Shown here piece after piece: positions 11,942 to 22,663 of a DNA stretch of 64,000 bases (the first letter of the stretch is position 1; each line of letters opens with the position of its first letter). The stretch is from positions 103,290 through 167,289 of the forward strand of contig CAOJZU010000001.1 of assembly GCA_948466265.1 (NCBI GenBank). The letters run 5' to 3'. A model generated the notes under the pieces. The model saw only the letters and a program-made list of their open reading frames with translations, ran no database searches and was not told where the DNA came from. The translations under genes and the position numbers were made by a program. This stretch comes from an uncultured Clostridium sp. GTDB lineage: Bacteria; Bacillota_A; Clostridia; TANB77; CAG-508.

Positions 11942-13130
11942 ATGAAGAAGATTATAACAGCAATAGGCGAAAAAGAGTTAAATGATATATTAAGGGAACT
12001 AGAAGGAATAGAAGTAAAAACTTCAGACATTATATATCAAGAAGGAATAATAGAAGCTTTAGACAAATATCCAGATATAAATTTAGTTATTATAAAAGAA
12101 GATATCATTGGAAATATCCAGATAGAAGAACTAATAAGAAATATAATAATTGTAAAGGAAAATATTGAAATACTAATAATTACAGATGAAAATGAAAACT
12201 ATAAAGGAATAAAACAAATAGTAAAAATAGTAGACAAAAATAAAGATTATGTAAAGGAAGTTACAAAGTATTTAGAAAAAGAAAACTACATAAAACAAAA
12301 AAATGAAACCATATCATTCAAGCATATAGAAAAACAAAAAGAAGAAATAGTAAATAAAGATGATATAGAAACTAAAAAGAAAATATACAAGGAAAAGAAG
12401 TTAAAAATAAATAAAAAACAAATTATAACAATAATTGGAAGCTCAGGCGTTCGGAAAAACAACGTTTATTTCTATATTATCTAAATTGATTCCCAAAAAT
12501 AAAATTCTAATTATAGACTTTGACCTAATAAATAATAATATACATTCAGTTTTTGGAGTAAAGCAAATCTCGAAAGAAATGAAAGAAAAAATAAAAGATC
12601 ATGAATTCTTAAATGAGTTTAGACTAAAAGAGAGTAATATAAAAAAACTAAAAGTAAGAATAGATAGAAATATAGACCTTATATCAAAAACAAAAATCAT
12701 ATTTGATAAAAAATATATTGTAAAAGAAGAAAGAATAAGAATTATGCTAGAGGAGTTAACAAAAAATTATGATCTGATATTAATAGATACAAGTTCAGAT
12801 ACAAAATATAGAGAATTAGTAAAGATTTTAACTGCATTAAGTAATAAAGTAATATGCTTAATTGAGGGGAATATAATAAGCATAAGAAAAACCATGAATT
12901 TGTTAAAGGAGTTTGAAGAACAAAGAAGTAAAATAAAATTAGTGTATAACAAAAAAAGTAAATATACATTAAGTACAAGTATATTAAAAATTATATTCTT
13001 AAAATTCAAACTAATAGGAACTCTTGAATATGAAATAGAATATAACAAGATCATAAATAAAAGCGTAAAGATACTATATATAAATAAAAATATAAGAAAT
13101 GAATTTAAAGAAATTATAAGAAACATATAA
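11942..13130 (+). CDS. TadZ/CpaE-like ATPase with receiver-like N-terminus (one CGG +1 site)
   Basis: 395 residues. Residues about 1-125 look like an atypical receiver domain (LVIIKEDIIGN..., EILIITDENE); a charged linker leads to a MinD-type deviant Walker A, GSSGVGKTTFISILSKL, restored by the shift at 12452, then ILIIDFDLINNNIHSVFG and DLILIDTSSDT. This order is that of TadZ/CpaE proteins, which place secretion or pilus machines at the cell pole. Its position right after VirB4 suggests it localises or drives the T4SS of locus A. Specific role is inference. Confidence 0.7.
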
Positions 13131-13168
13131 ACATAAAATAAATATGTAAAGTGTAGGAGGTAACATAA

Positions 13169-13929
13169 GTGAAAATAGAAGAAATAGCAACAGAAGTAAA
13201 GAATGAAACAAATAACAATCTGGAAAATACATTTTCTACAGAACTTCGGAGAAGTAACAATAGAAGAAAAACAAAATAAGTTTTTAGAAGGAACTTTTGG
13301 AAAGATAGTAAACACAGGATTAGATGTGGCTCTAAGAGCAATACTTCCAAATGCAATAGAAAATGAAGTTATACGGAATAAAAAATGTAATAATAAATGA
13401 TGGATTTAAAGAAGGAATAAAAGCAGCAATTAACTCAGCAAAGGATATTGGAAAAAGCGTAACAGGGATATTTACAGGAAAATTTGACACAGTATCACAA
13501 GCATATAATACGATTAAATCAGGAGGAATAATAGATAGTGCATCAAAGCTTGTAGATAATGCAGTAAAATCAGCTCAGGACAATAATTTAATTAAAGCGT
13601 CAACAGCAAAACTGATTAAAAAGAGTAAAAATGTAGTAAAAGATTGTATTTCTAGCAAAATTGAAGAAGATTTCATGGAACAGGTAGATGGGGTAGAAAA
13701 GGTGGGAAAATATATTAACAATTGGAATTCATGTTTAGAACAGAAAGATTTAACTGGAATGAAAAGGGAATATAACAAAATAACTAAAAAACTTGATACT
13801 CTTTTGCCACTTGAAAGTACTTTAAAACAAGCAAGGTCAATTGAAAATATACAAATGCTTATAAAAAATAAAGGAGGAACACTTGATAATATAACAGAGG
13901 AAGAATTAAATCTTGCACAGATAATTTAA
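13169..13929 (+). CDS. Unknown T4SS-associated protein (two CGG +1 sites)
   Basis: 252 residues after shifts at 13247 and 13374; start GTG 13169 behind AGGAGG. No family recognised. The middle ([60 protein letters not shown]) has alternating small and hydrophobic residues typical of tail or membrane-active bacterial effectors, and the rest is helical and charged. It is the last gene of locus A; a secreted or structural substrate is possible but unproven. Confidence 0.5.
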
Positions 13930-14023
13930 TCATTTTCTCTTAAATTACGTAAACGAAACTCTTGCAAAAAATTCCCTTTTTTTATATAATAGCCGTAGGA
14001 TAAAAAGGAAGGAATGTGAAAGA

Positions 14024-16474
14024 ATGGACAGACCAGATGAAACAATAATCGAGAGAGACATCGAAAAAGAAATGAAAACAGCATATATTGACTATGCCAT
14101 GAGTGTTATAGTTGCACGTGCTTTGCCAGATGCAAGAGACCGGACTAAAGCCTGTACATAGAAGAATTTTATATTCAATGCATGAGGATGGAATTACTTC
14201 GGACAAGCCATATAGAAAATGCGCAAATACAGTAGGATCTGTTTTGGGTAGATATCACCCACATGGAGATGCAGCAGTATATGATGCAATGGTAAGAATG
14301 GCACAAACATTTAGCTTGAGATACCCATTAATAGATGGACATGGAAATTTTGGTTCTATAGATGGAGATCCAGCAGCAGCCATGAGGTATACGGAAGCAA
14401 GGATGTCAAAGATTGCAAACTATATGATGAGTGATATAGAAAAAAACACAGTAGATTTTGTACCAAACTATGATGATAGATTACAAGAGCCAAGTGTACT
14501 ACCTGCAAGACTTCCAGCACTTTTACTTAATGGTTCTTCAGGAATTGCAGTAGGAATGGCAACAAATATTCCACCACATAACCTATCAGAAGTAGTGGAC
14601 CGGACTAATTAAAGTAATAGAAGATGATGAAGTTACAAATGAAGACTTAATGAAAATTATAAAAGGACCTGATTTCCCAACAGGAGCGACAATACTTGGA
14701 AGAGAGGGAATAAAAGAAGCATATACGACAGGTAGAGGAAAAATCATAATGAGAGCAGAAGCGGAAATAGAGGAGATGGCAGGAAATAGGCAAAGAATAA
14801 TCATAACATCACTTCCATATCAGGTAAATAAAGCAAGACTTCATAAACATATAGATGAATTAGTTCGAGACAAGAAGATAGAAGGAATATCTGCGATAAG
14901 AGATGAGTCAGATAGACAAGCTAATGTAAGGCTAGTTATTGAGTTAAAAAGAGAAGCTAATGCTCAAGTTATATTAAATAGATTATATAAATTTACGCAA
15001 ATGCAAGAAACATTTGGGGCAATAATCCTTGCATTAGTTAAAGGAGTTCCAAGAATATTAACTTTAAAACAATGCTTAGAATGTTTTATTGACCATAGAA
15101 AAGAAGTTGTAGTTCGTAGAACTAAATTTGAGCTTGATAAAGCAGAAGCAAGAGCTCACATATTAGAGGGATTAAAAATAGCAATAGATAACATTGACGA
15201 AGTAATAAAAATAATCAGAGGTTCTTATGATGATCCAAAAGAAAGATTGATGGAAAGATTTGGATTTACAGATATTCAAGCACAAGCAATTCTAGATATG
15301 AGATTAAAAACTTTATCTGGATTACAAAGAGAAAAGATAGAAGAAGAATATAACGAACTAATGAAGCTAATAGAGCATTTAAAGGCAGTTCTTGCAAGTG
15401 AAAAGTTAGTCTTTGATATAATAAAAGAAGAATTACTTGAAGTAAAAGAAAAATATGGAGACGATAGAAAAACAAAGATAGTAGCAGCACAAGGAGAATT
15501 AGACGAAGAAGCATTAATCAAAGAAGAAGAAACAGTTATTACTTTAAGCCATTTTGGATATATAAAGAGAATGCCAATAGATACATATAAAAGCCAAAAA
15601 AGAGGTGGAAAAGGAATAACAGGAATGACAACAAGAGAAGAAGACTTCGTAAAGAAAATATTTACAGCTTCAACACATGATACAATAATGTTCTTTAGCA
15701 ATAAAGGAAAGTTATATAGACTAAGAGGCTATGAGATACCAGAGGCACGGAAGAACAGCAAAAGGAACAGCAATAGTGAATCTTTTAAGCCTAGATCCAG
15801 GAGAAAAAGTTTCAGCAATAATACCTATTCAAAACTTTGCGGATGGTAAATACTTACTTATGGCAACAAAAAATGGTATTATAAAGAAAACGCCGCTTGC
15901 TGAATATGACTCTACAAGAAAAACAGGTCTTCAAGGAATAGCTTTAAAAGACGATGACGAGTTAATCGAAGTAAAACTTACAGATGGCGAAGATAATGTT
16001 GTAATGGTAACAAGAGAAGGTTTATGTATTACATTTGACGAAAAAGATGTAAGGCCAATGGGAAGAGTTTCTCAAGGAGTTATAGGAATAAAGCTAAATA
16101 AAGACGATGAAGTAATAGGAATGCAATCAATAGTTGCAGGAAGCAAACAAACACTACTTACAATTACTGAAAATGGTTTTGGAAAGAGAACAGAACTTGA
16201 CGAATATAGAGTGCAAATAAGAGCAGGAAAAGGCGTTATAACATACAAAATTACACCTAGAACTGGAAAAGTAATAGGAGTAGAATTAGTAGACGAAGAC
16301 GACGATATAATGCTTGTTACAGATACAGGAACAATAATAAGAATAAACGTATCAGAGATAAGTATACTTGGAAGACCAACACAGGGTGTAACACTAATGA
16401 GAACTAACGAGGGCAGAGTAGTTAGTATAGAGAAGATAGCAGAAGAAAAAATAGACGAAGAAGAAAGTAAATAA
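14024..16474 (+). CDS. gyrA: DNA gyrase subunit A (three CGG +1 sites)
   Basis: Cleavage-rejoining subunit of gyrase, 815 residues after three +1 shifts, a normal length. Start ATG 14024 (AAGGAAGGAA upstream). The first shift (14141) restores [15 protein letters not shown], the second (14601) [13 protein letters not shown], the third (15748) [18 protein letters not shown] joint (read [13 protein letters not shown]). The catalytic Tyr lies in the [11 protein letters not shown] segment. C-terminal beta-pinwheel blades carry the gyrase box RGGKGITGM. Ends in an acidic tail before a terminator. Essential gene; strong evidence that CGGN is translated. Confidence 0.97.
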
Positions 16475-16482
16475 AAATGACA

Positions 16483-16524
16483 CCACCAGTAGTTAGAAGA
16501 ACTCTATCTACTGGTGGATTTTTT
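16483..16524 (+). terminator. gyrA terminator
   Basis: Ten-base-pair stem CCACCAGTAG (16483-16492) with CTACTGGTGG (16508-16517), followed by ATTTTTT. Confidence 0.85.
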
Positions 16525-16553
16525 GAAATTTCGTGAGATTTTTTGAAGCAGAA

Positions 16554-17090
16554 CTACTTAAAATTAATTCTAGCTGTAAGATTACCGCAAATATCATAGG
16601 TTTTACTGACATCAAGGTAAGATTTACGAATGCTTTCGATACAAAACTCGTATCCAGTCTCCGAGTTTAAAACCTGTATGATGTCGCCAACGATAAAAGC
16701 TGACACTCTTGATAACTTGTAACCTAACTCATTTAAATACTGTGATTTCCAAATTTTAAAGTCAGCCGTACCCATTTCTGCATGGCGAGACTTAATTAAT
16801 TCGGAAGACTCAGACAAGTCAAAAAGGCTACAGTCAATAGAAAACCAGTAACGTGTGCAAAGTGTAACGTTTTTAATCATCTTATCAATAGGATGATTAA
16901 GGGCAGAGTAGTATTTCAGAGCGTCTTCCGCAGAGGAATATACTTCTCTTTTGTAGGTGATTGTAATCCAGGCCGGTATAGCTACAGTCCGAATTTCGGC
17001 TTGTAAATTTTCTAACTTCCGAAATTCTTCATTTATACGTTCCACTTGCAAAGTTAACAGTTGCTTAGGATTAGAATTCTCTTTTCCCAT
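16554..17090 (-). CDS. Unknown protein, paralog of 18066-18638
   Basis: 178 residues, start MGKENSNPKQLLTLQVERIN, helical N-terminal half (coiled-coil-like), no signal peptide or membrane helix. By eye it is a paralog of the product at 18066 (EEFRKLENLQAEIRTV against NELRILDNLHRKIKVC; C-terminal SETGYEFCIESIR against SYTGYDFTFKSID). No known family recognised. It contains two in-frame CGG (16989, 17019) that must be plain Arg; the second matches Arg in the paralog. GC is above the local average, suggesting transfer. Function unknown. Confidence 0.6.
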   Translation of the reverse strand: MGKENSNPKQLLTLQVERINEEFRKLENLQAEIRTVAIPAWITITYKREVYSSAEDALKYYSALNHPIDKMIKNVTLCTRYWFSIDCSLFDLSESSELIKSRHAEMGTADFKIWKSQYLNELGYKLSRVSAFIVGDIIQVLNSETGYEFCIESIRKSYLDVSKTYDICGNLTARINFK

Positions 17091-17136
17091 TTTTATACCT
17101 CACTTTCAAATTTTTTGCTTCATTGGAAGCTACTAT

Positions 17137-17166
17137 AACCTAATTATACTACAATTTTACATAAAA
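17137..17166 (-). promoter_or_regulatory. Promoter duplicated before both paralogs
   Basis: On the minus strand TTGCAT, 17 bases, TATAAT within a stretch nearly identical to the one upstream of the second paralog (about 18691-18720). The duplication therefore included the promoter. Confidence 0.6.
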
Positions 17167-17276
17167 TGCAAATTGTTGATTTATGCCATGGGAATCTTTT
17201 TTCTTTATTAATGTTGATAATTTATAGAGTTTATTATATAATAAACATGTAACATTAAGAAAGGAGAGCCAATTAT

Positions 17277-17624
17277 ATGGAAAATAAAATTTATACATTT
17301 GAAGAAATAAAAGAAATCGCAAAAGTTATATTTGAAAAATATAAAATAAAAAAGGCTTATTTATTTGGCTCTTATGCTAGAAATGAAGCAAAAGAAGATT
17401 CAGATATTGATATAATGATAGTAAAGGAAAATTCTAATATAACCACATTATTAAATCTAGCAGAATTTGAAACAGAGTTGCAAAATGCACTACATAAAAA
17501 TGTCGATGTAATTATAGAAGAGACTTATTTAGATAATGCAGTTGAAGAAAATAAATATGGGAAACTTGCCAAAGAGATCTTTTTTAAACAAGTAAAAAAA
17601 GATAGGAGAGTATTATATGACTAA
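17277..17624 (+). CDS. mntA: MntA-type nucleotidyltransferase antitoxin
   Basis: 115 residues. Minimal nucleotidyltransferase with the active-site pattern GSYARNEAKEDSDIDIMI (residues about 35-52) and a third acidic residue in the KNVDVII strand. MntA proteins AMPylate and silence the HepT RNase. It overlaps the next gene by 8 bases, the usual arrangement. RBS AAGGAGAG. No in-frame CGG. Confidence 0.85.
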   Translation: MENKIYTFEEIKEIAKVIFEKYKIKKAYLFGSYARNEAKEDSDIDIMIVKENSNITTLLNLAEFETELQNALHKNVDVIIEETYLDNAVEENKYGKLAKEIFFKQVKKDRRVLYD

Positions 17625-17985
17625 TTTAGATAGAAGAACAACAATTTTATTACATATTCAAAAATATTGCACAGAAATAGAAGAAAATTTTAAATTTTTC
17701 GGTACACAAGTTGATACTTTTAAAAAGAATAATATTTTTAGAGATTCAATATCAATGAAAATCTTTCAAATAGGAGAATTAACAAAAGAATTAGACAAAG
17801 ACTATAAAGAATTTATATATAAAACAGAAAACGAAGTGCCATGGAAAAATATTATCCGTATGAGAGAAAGATTTGCACATCACTATGGAGAGATGAATTT
17901 AGAAATTATATTTAATACAGCCATTTATGATATACCAAAACTAAATGATTTTATACAAAAGGAATTGGGAAATATTACTGATTAA
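17617..17985 (+). CDS. hepT: HepT-type HEPN RNase toxin
   Basis: 122 residues. HEPN fold with the catalytic R-x4-6-H motif visible as MRERFAHHYG near the C-terminus, and IGELTKELDKDYK in the second helix. Partner of the overlapping MntA. Such pairs occur in defence and plasmid maintenance; the identical-promoter paralogs on either side suggest an inserted accessory island between gyrA and the ABC importer. Confidence 0.85.
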   Translation: MTNLDRRTTILLHIQKYCTEIEENFKFFGTQVDTFKKNNIFRDSISMKIFQIGELTKELDKDYKEFIYKTENEVPWKNIIRMRERFAHHYGEMNLEIIFNTAIYDIPKLNDFIQKELGNITD

Positions 17986-18001
17986 ACTCATTTGTATAGG
18001 A

Positions 18002-18034
18002 AAACGCTGGCAATTATTTCAATTGCCAGCGTTT
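18002..18034 (+). terminator. Terminator after hepT
   Basis: Perfect stem AAACGCTGGCAATT / AATTGCCAGCGTTT with a 5-base loop, just after the stop codon. Confidence 0.75.
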
Positions 18035-18065
18035 GTAAATTTCGAGATATGACATAAAGAAATGA

Positions 18066-18638
18066 TTATTTGAGAGCAAATTCAAAGTTAACCGCGATAT
18101 CGACAAAAGATCCGTCATCATTTGTGCTATAAAGGGCATCAATGCTTTTAAATGTAAAGTCATATCCAGTATATGAAGTTACAATTTGCATAGCCCTTTT
18201 AGCTATAGGTTTTAATGTTTTAGATAATTTAGGCTTGAAATTTTCAAGATAATCACATCTCCAGACATAAAAGTCTTTAGTGGACATGGTAGATTCATGG
18301 CTGTTGTATTCTTCAGCATATGCGGATAAATTCATAAAATTGCTTGCATTAATAAAGCAATAATATGAAGAGCAAAGCTGAAGTTTAGGCAAATAGCCAC
18401 TAACGACTGTTTCGAATTCTTCCGAAGCCATGCCTTCCAAGAACTCAAGAGCAACCTTTTTTATTTTCAGTTCCCTTTCGTCTAATTCATTAGACATATC
18501 CTTTTCTAACCTTTTTGTAGCCCTTTTAGCGCAAACCTTAATCTTACGATGCAGATTGTCTAAAATCCGTAGCTCGTTATTAACCTTTTTTAACTGCACT
18601 TGCATTTCAGCATTAGCACTTAGAATGTCCTTTCCCAT
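18066..18638 (-). CDS. Unknown protein, paralog of 16554-17090
   Basis: 190 residues, start MGKDILSANAEMQVQLKKVN, a predicted coiled-coil front half with many Lys/Arg, then a mixed half with YDFTFKSIDALYST. Same domain plan as its paralog, with similar upstream sequence including TATACCTCACTTTCAA and the promoter. One in-frame CGG (18567) must be Arg, since the +1 frame stops two codons later. No family recognised; cytoplasmic by composition. Confidence 0.6.
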   Translation of the reverse strand: MGKDILSANAEMQVQLKKVNNELRILDNLHRKIKVCAKRATKRLEKDMSNELDERELKIKKVALEFLEGMASEEFETVVSGYLPKLQLCSSYYCFINASNFMNLSAYAEEYNSHESTMSTKDFYVWRCDYLENFKPKLSKTLKPIAKRAMQIVTSYTGYDFTFKSIDALYSTNDDGSFVDIAVNFEFALK

Positions 18639-18799
18639 TAGTTATACCTCACTTTCAATTTTTCTGTTCACTTGTGAACGAATACATTAATTATACTATA
18701 ATTTTACATAAAATGCAAATTGTTTGAAGTTATAACTAGAATATGATATAATAATATTAGGTATCCTAAGGGAAAAATGGCAAAAGGAGGAAGTAAACT

Positions 18800-18883
18800 A
18801 TGGAAGACATCGGTAATGCTCTTGCTGCTTTATTAGCACTTTGTATCGCATTTAAGTTTGGAAGATTAAGAATTCCGTGGTAA
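18800..18883 (+). CDS. 27-residue small membrane-like protein
   Basis: MEDIGNALAALLALCIAFKF followed by GRLRIPW: one short hydrophobic helix and a basic end. It has a strong AAAGGAGG ribosome site 9 bases before ATG, an AT-rich promoter-like region upstream and its own terminator right after the stop, so it is most likely a real transcript and peptide. Size and shape resemble type I toxin or stress peptides; no homology claimed. Confidence 0.6.
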   Translation: MEDIGNALAALLALCIAFKFGRLRIPW

Positions 18884-18893
18884 GACCTTTAGC

Positions 18894-18926
18894 AAAACGG
18901 CAGATTCAAATTCTGCCGTTTTGTTT
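18894..18926 (+). terminator. Terminator after the small membrane protein
   Basis: Stem AAAACGGCAGA (18894-18904) with TCTGCCGTTTT (18912-18922), then GTTTT. It also lies just past the end of the convergent ABC operon. Confidence 0.8.
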
Positions 18927-18937
18927 TATCTATAAAT

Positions 18938-19948
18938 TTATTTAGTAGCTATATTTGCAAAATCATTATTTACAACCTTATCATATGGAGCTTTTTGTTT
19001 CAATTCTCCTGCTTCTTGTATGATAGTTTGAAGAAGATCAAAGCCTTCTTCTGATAAATAAGGTGTTTTATTCCATACATCTATTTCCTTATATCTATTC
19101 AAAACAGTAATAACTAAATCTCTATCAGTATTTGGGAAGTATGATATAATAGCGTCAGCTACTTCCTCGGTAGAATGTGAATCTACCCATTTTTGACCTT
19201 TGTAAATAGCATTTGTAAACTTCTGTATAACATCTGGATTTTTTTCTATATAACTTTTCTTAGCAAAATATGCAGTGTAAGGAAGCTCTTCAGTTTCTTT
19301 GCCGATAGAAGCTACGATATAACCTTTTCCAGCAATTTCTGTACTTGATGCAGTAGGTTCAAATAGAGCCACATAATCAGCATTACCTGCTGAGAAAGCA
19401 CCCGCCATTAAGTCAAAACTAATGCTGTCATCTAAAGATACATCAGTTTTAGGATCAATACCATATTTCTTTAATACATATTCAAGAGTCATATAAGGAA
19501 CTCCACCTTTTCTTCCAGGAATAATAGTAGACCCTTTTACATCTTGCCATTTGAAGTTTGGATTTTCCTTTCTACTTACTAAAAAAGAACCATCTCTTTT
19601 TGTAAGTTGTGCGAAGACCTCTGTATGATCTTCCTTTCCTTCGTTATAAACATAAATTGAAGCTTCAGGTCCAGCAAAACCAATATCACTTTGATTTGCT
19701 AGGACTGAGGTCATAACAGCATCTGCACCTTGAGCTGTTGTAAGTTCTATTTTTAAGCCTTCTTCTTCAAAGAATCCTTGACTCAAGGCTACATATTGTG
19801 GTGCATAAAATATAGAACGAGTTACTTCACTTAAAGCAACAGTTTTCATTTCAGTATCAGCTGAGTTTTGAGTTTTCATATAAAACATACAAGTAACAAT
19901 TGCGATTAAAGCAAATAAAATAGCAAATGAAATAATTAACTTTTTCAA
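18938..19948 (-). CDS. ABC importer substrate-binding lipoprotein (SsuA/ThiY type)
   Basis: 336 residues. N-terminal hydrophobic helix ending in a possible lipobox (ALIAIVTC), then the NMT1/SsuA-like fold: [58 protein letters not shown]. Such proteins bring sulfonates, nitrate or thiamine-precursor pyrimidines. Start TTG 19948 overlaps the permease stop. Ligand cannot be told from sequence; no riboswitch seen upstream of the operon. Confidence 0.85.
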   Translation of the reverse strand: MKKLIISFAILFALIAIVTCMFYMKTQNSADTEMKTVALSEVTRSIFYAPQYVALSQGFFEEEGLKIELTTAQGADAVMTSVLANQSDIGFAGPEASIYVYNEGKEDHTEVFAQLTKRDGSFLVSRKENPNFKWQDVKGSTIIPGRKGGVPYMTLEYVLKKYGIDPKTDVSLDDSISFDLMAGAFSAGNADYVALFEPTASSTEIAGKGYIVASIGKETEELPYTAYFAKKSYIEKNPDVIQKFTNAIYKGQKWVDSHSTEEVADAIISYFPNTDRDLVITVLNRYKEIDVWNKTPYLSEEGFDLLQTIIQEAGELKQKAPYDKVVNNDFANIATK

Positions 19949-20758
19949 GCTTTCATCCTCCTCTTTAAAATAAGTTTTTCTAAAAGTACAACACTTTTAT
20001 ACATAAGAGCAGCCATTATTCCAAGTATTATAACACTTGTCATAACAAGGTCTAATTGGAAAACTTGCCCTCCATATACGATTAAATAACCAAGTCCTGC
20101 TTTTGAAACTAAGAATTCTCCAGAAATAACGCCTACTAGAGATAAGCCGAATATTAATCTTCAGAGAGTTAATAAATGTAGAAATATTAGCAGGGATTAC
20201 AATTTTACTTAGCACCTGTAGTTTATTTGCACCTAAGGTTTTTGCCATCTTAATTTTTTCTTTATCAGTATTCATGAAACCGGTGCAAAATATCTAATAT
20301 TGTAACAATTAATGAAATGGCAAGAGCCATAACTATAATTGCGGAAGTTCCAGATCCAACCCAAATAATTATTATTGGTCCGAAGAGCAACTTTTGGCAA
20401 ACTATTTAATACCACCAAAAATGGGTCAAATACTTTTGATAAAAATTTGGAAAGCCATAAAATGATAGAAATAAGGATGCCGAGTAATGTTCCAAATGTA
20501 AAACCAATAGTAGTTTCATACATCGTTACACCTAAATGTTTAAGTAAGTCATTAGCACTTAAATTCATAAAGGTTTTAAATATTCTACTTGGTTGGCTAC
20601 TAATAAAACTATCTATAATTTTTAAATTAGCTAAAACTTCCCAAATTAATATAATAGTAAGTAAAATTCCGAACTTGAGTTACAAAAACAGCAATTTTAT
20701 TTATCTTAATTTTTCTTAAGTATTTTTTTCTATCTATAGATATGAATTTATCACGCAT
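19945..20758 (-). CDS. ABC importer permease (four CGG +1 sites)
   Basis: 269 residues after four shifts (20669, 20380, 20280, 20147), the normal length of SsuC-like permeases. The merged protein reads [53 protein letters not shown] and then the cytoplasmic-loop EAA-type motif [20 protein letters not shown] before [26 protein letters not shown]. Every repaired Gly fits the family. Start ATG overlaps the ATPase stop (ATGCGTGA). Broken into four pieces without the recoding. Confidence 0.88.
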
Positions 20759-21525
20759 GTACATCTAGCTCCTTCCAAAGACAATCAAAGTATTCACTAA
20801 ATTTAGGACTTTTTCGGCAGTTAATTGGTGTTCGATTTTGAATATCATCAAAATCGATTTTATAGACCTTCTTAATTTTAGCTGGTCTATTAGTTAAAAC
20901 AATAACTTTATCTGACATACTGATACTTTCTGATATATCATGAGTTACTATAATGGCTGTAATTTGTTCTTCCCTAAGGATTTTGTAAATGTCATTTGTT
21001 ACCATCATTCTTGTTTGATAATCTAAAGCAGAAAAAGCTTCATCTAGCAATAGAATTTTAGGTCTAACAGCAAGAGTTCTAATTAATGCTACTCTTTGCC
21101 TCATTCCACCAGATAATTGAGAAGGATATTTATCTTTAAATTCATAAAGACCATACTTTTTCAAAAGACTAACTACGTATTCTTCGTTTTCTTTAGTCTT
21201 AAGATGTCTAATTTCTAGTCCTAGCATTACATTGCTATAAATACTTCTCCATTCAAGTAGACTATCTTTTTGAAGCATGTAGCCGATTTTAGGAGAAATA
21301 CCAGAAGAAATTTTTCCGCTCAATATAAATTTCTCCGACTAGTTTTTTCTTCCAGTCCTGAAATTATAGAAAGTAAACTTGATTTTCCGCACCCGGCTGG
21401 GACCAATAATGCTTATAAATTCACCTTTGTTCACAGCAAAACTAATTCCGAGATAGTGCGATTATTTCACCATTTTTTGCCTGATATGTTTTTTTAATAT
21501 TATTAATTTTTAAAATTTCTTTCAT
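20751..21525 (-). CDS. ABC importer ATPase (four CGG +1 sites)
   Basis: 256 residues after four shifts (21448, 21393, 21335, 21316). Order: KIKKTYQ-type start, SGISFAVNKGEFISIIGPSGCGKSSLLSI (Walker A whose first G after PS depends on the shift at 21393), SGLEEKTSGEIYIEGKISSG, Q-loop GYMLQKDSLLEWRS, signature LSGGMRQRVALIR, Walker B ILLLDEAFSALD, switch His VTHDISE. First gene of the minus-strand importer operon. Start ATG 21525 behind GGAGGGC. The 21335 site was confirmed because only four shifts give a length divisible by three. Confidence 0.9.
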
Positions 21526-21631
21526 AAAAAATGCCCTCCTATCAATATGCCTTAATTTAGTATATTCGACATAATGTATAAGGGTGAAAAAAATAAGATA
21601 TGATATATCTATCATATCTAAATGTTCAAAT

Positions 21632-22649
21632 TTATTTTTTAATCAATCTGTTTATTCTAATATCATCACCAAAAAATCTACAAACATTATAGTAAGAAGC
21701 AAGCCTTGAAAATATTCTTTCGCTGTAGGTATCAAGCAAATTATTCATATTCAAGTTAGTTGAAATGATAGTTTTAGTTATGTGATTTCCTTGAAAAAGA
21801 AGTCTTGCATTGATTATATTAAAAAGTTCAGAAAGTTTAAATGAATTTAAACTTTCAGCACCTAAGTCATCAATTATGAGTAAATCTGCATTTATAATAT
21901 TGTTATATACACTATTAAAATCAGAGTTTCCAAATCGGTAATCAATAATATTATCAAGCATTATAGGGGCTGTCTGGTAAAGGACGGTTTTCCCATTAGA
22001 AAGAATTTCCTTTGCAATGCAATTAGAAAGAAAAGTCTTGCCAAGTCCTGTATTACCAGTAAATAATAGATTCTTTTCATCAGGATTATCAAAGTTTTTG
22101 ATAAAATTAAGTGAAATTTCTTTTATATTTTGGATATTCTTCCTAGGTGAAATTTTAGCTTTATACTTTTGCTCATCTGCACTATCTGAGTATAAATGTA
22201 AGTTAAAATTATCGAAATTCTCTTTCTCAAGGTTTCCTATATTAGATTCATTAAATTCCAAATCAAACATTTTTTGCTTAATGCAATTACAAAGTGTGCT
22301 TTTACCATCAGAAGATGAAATGAATCCTGTATCATTACATATAGAACATTCATAGATAGGATGAAGTGCACCGATCAGGGATTTCTAAAGTTTTCAAAAG
22401 AGCATTTTTCTGAAGTTTTAGTTTATCAAAATCTTTACGAAGTTTTTTTTCTAAATCTAAATCAGTGTTCAAAACAGCCTTAGAAATATCAAGTGCAAGA
22501 TTTCCAAGTTTTAAGTTAAGATTTGCAAGTTCTGGATTAGCATCAATAAAAGCGGATTTTTGTTTTTCATGATTTAAATCAGCTTTATATTTTTTTTGCT
22601 CATAATCTTTTAATAAGACATTTAGAGTAGAATTGTTCAAACTAGCCAC
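21632..22649 (-). CDS. dnaC: Primosomal helicase loader DnaC/DnaI (one CGG +1 site)
   Basis: 338 residues after the shift at 22371. N-terminal helical part, then, created by the shift, IPDGALHPIYECSICNDTGF with a Cys-rich zinc site (C-x2-C ... CNC), and the AAA+ domain: Walker A TGNTGLGKTFLSNCIAKE, Walker B LLIIDDLGAES, sensor ISTNLN, arginine finger region SRLASYYN. Loads the replicative helicase. Follows dnaD by 14 bases, the standard clostridial pair. Without the shift the zinc site would be separated from the AAA+ part. Confidence 0.92.
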
Positions 22650-22663
22650 ATTCCTTTCTTAAA

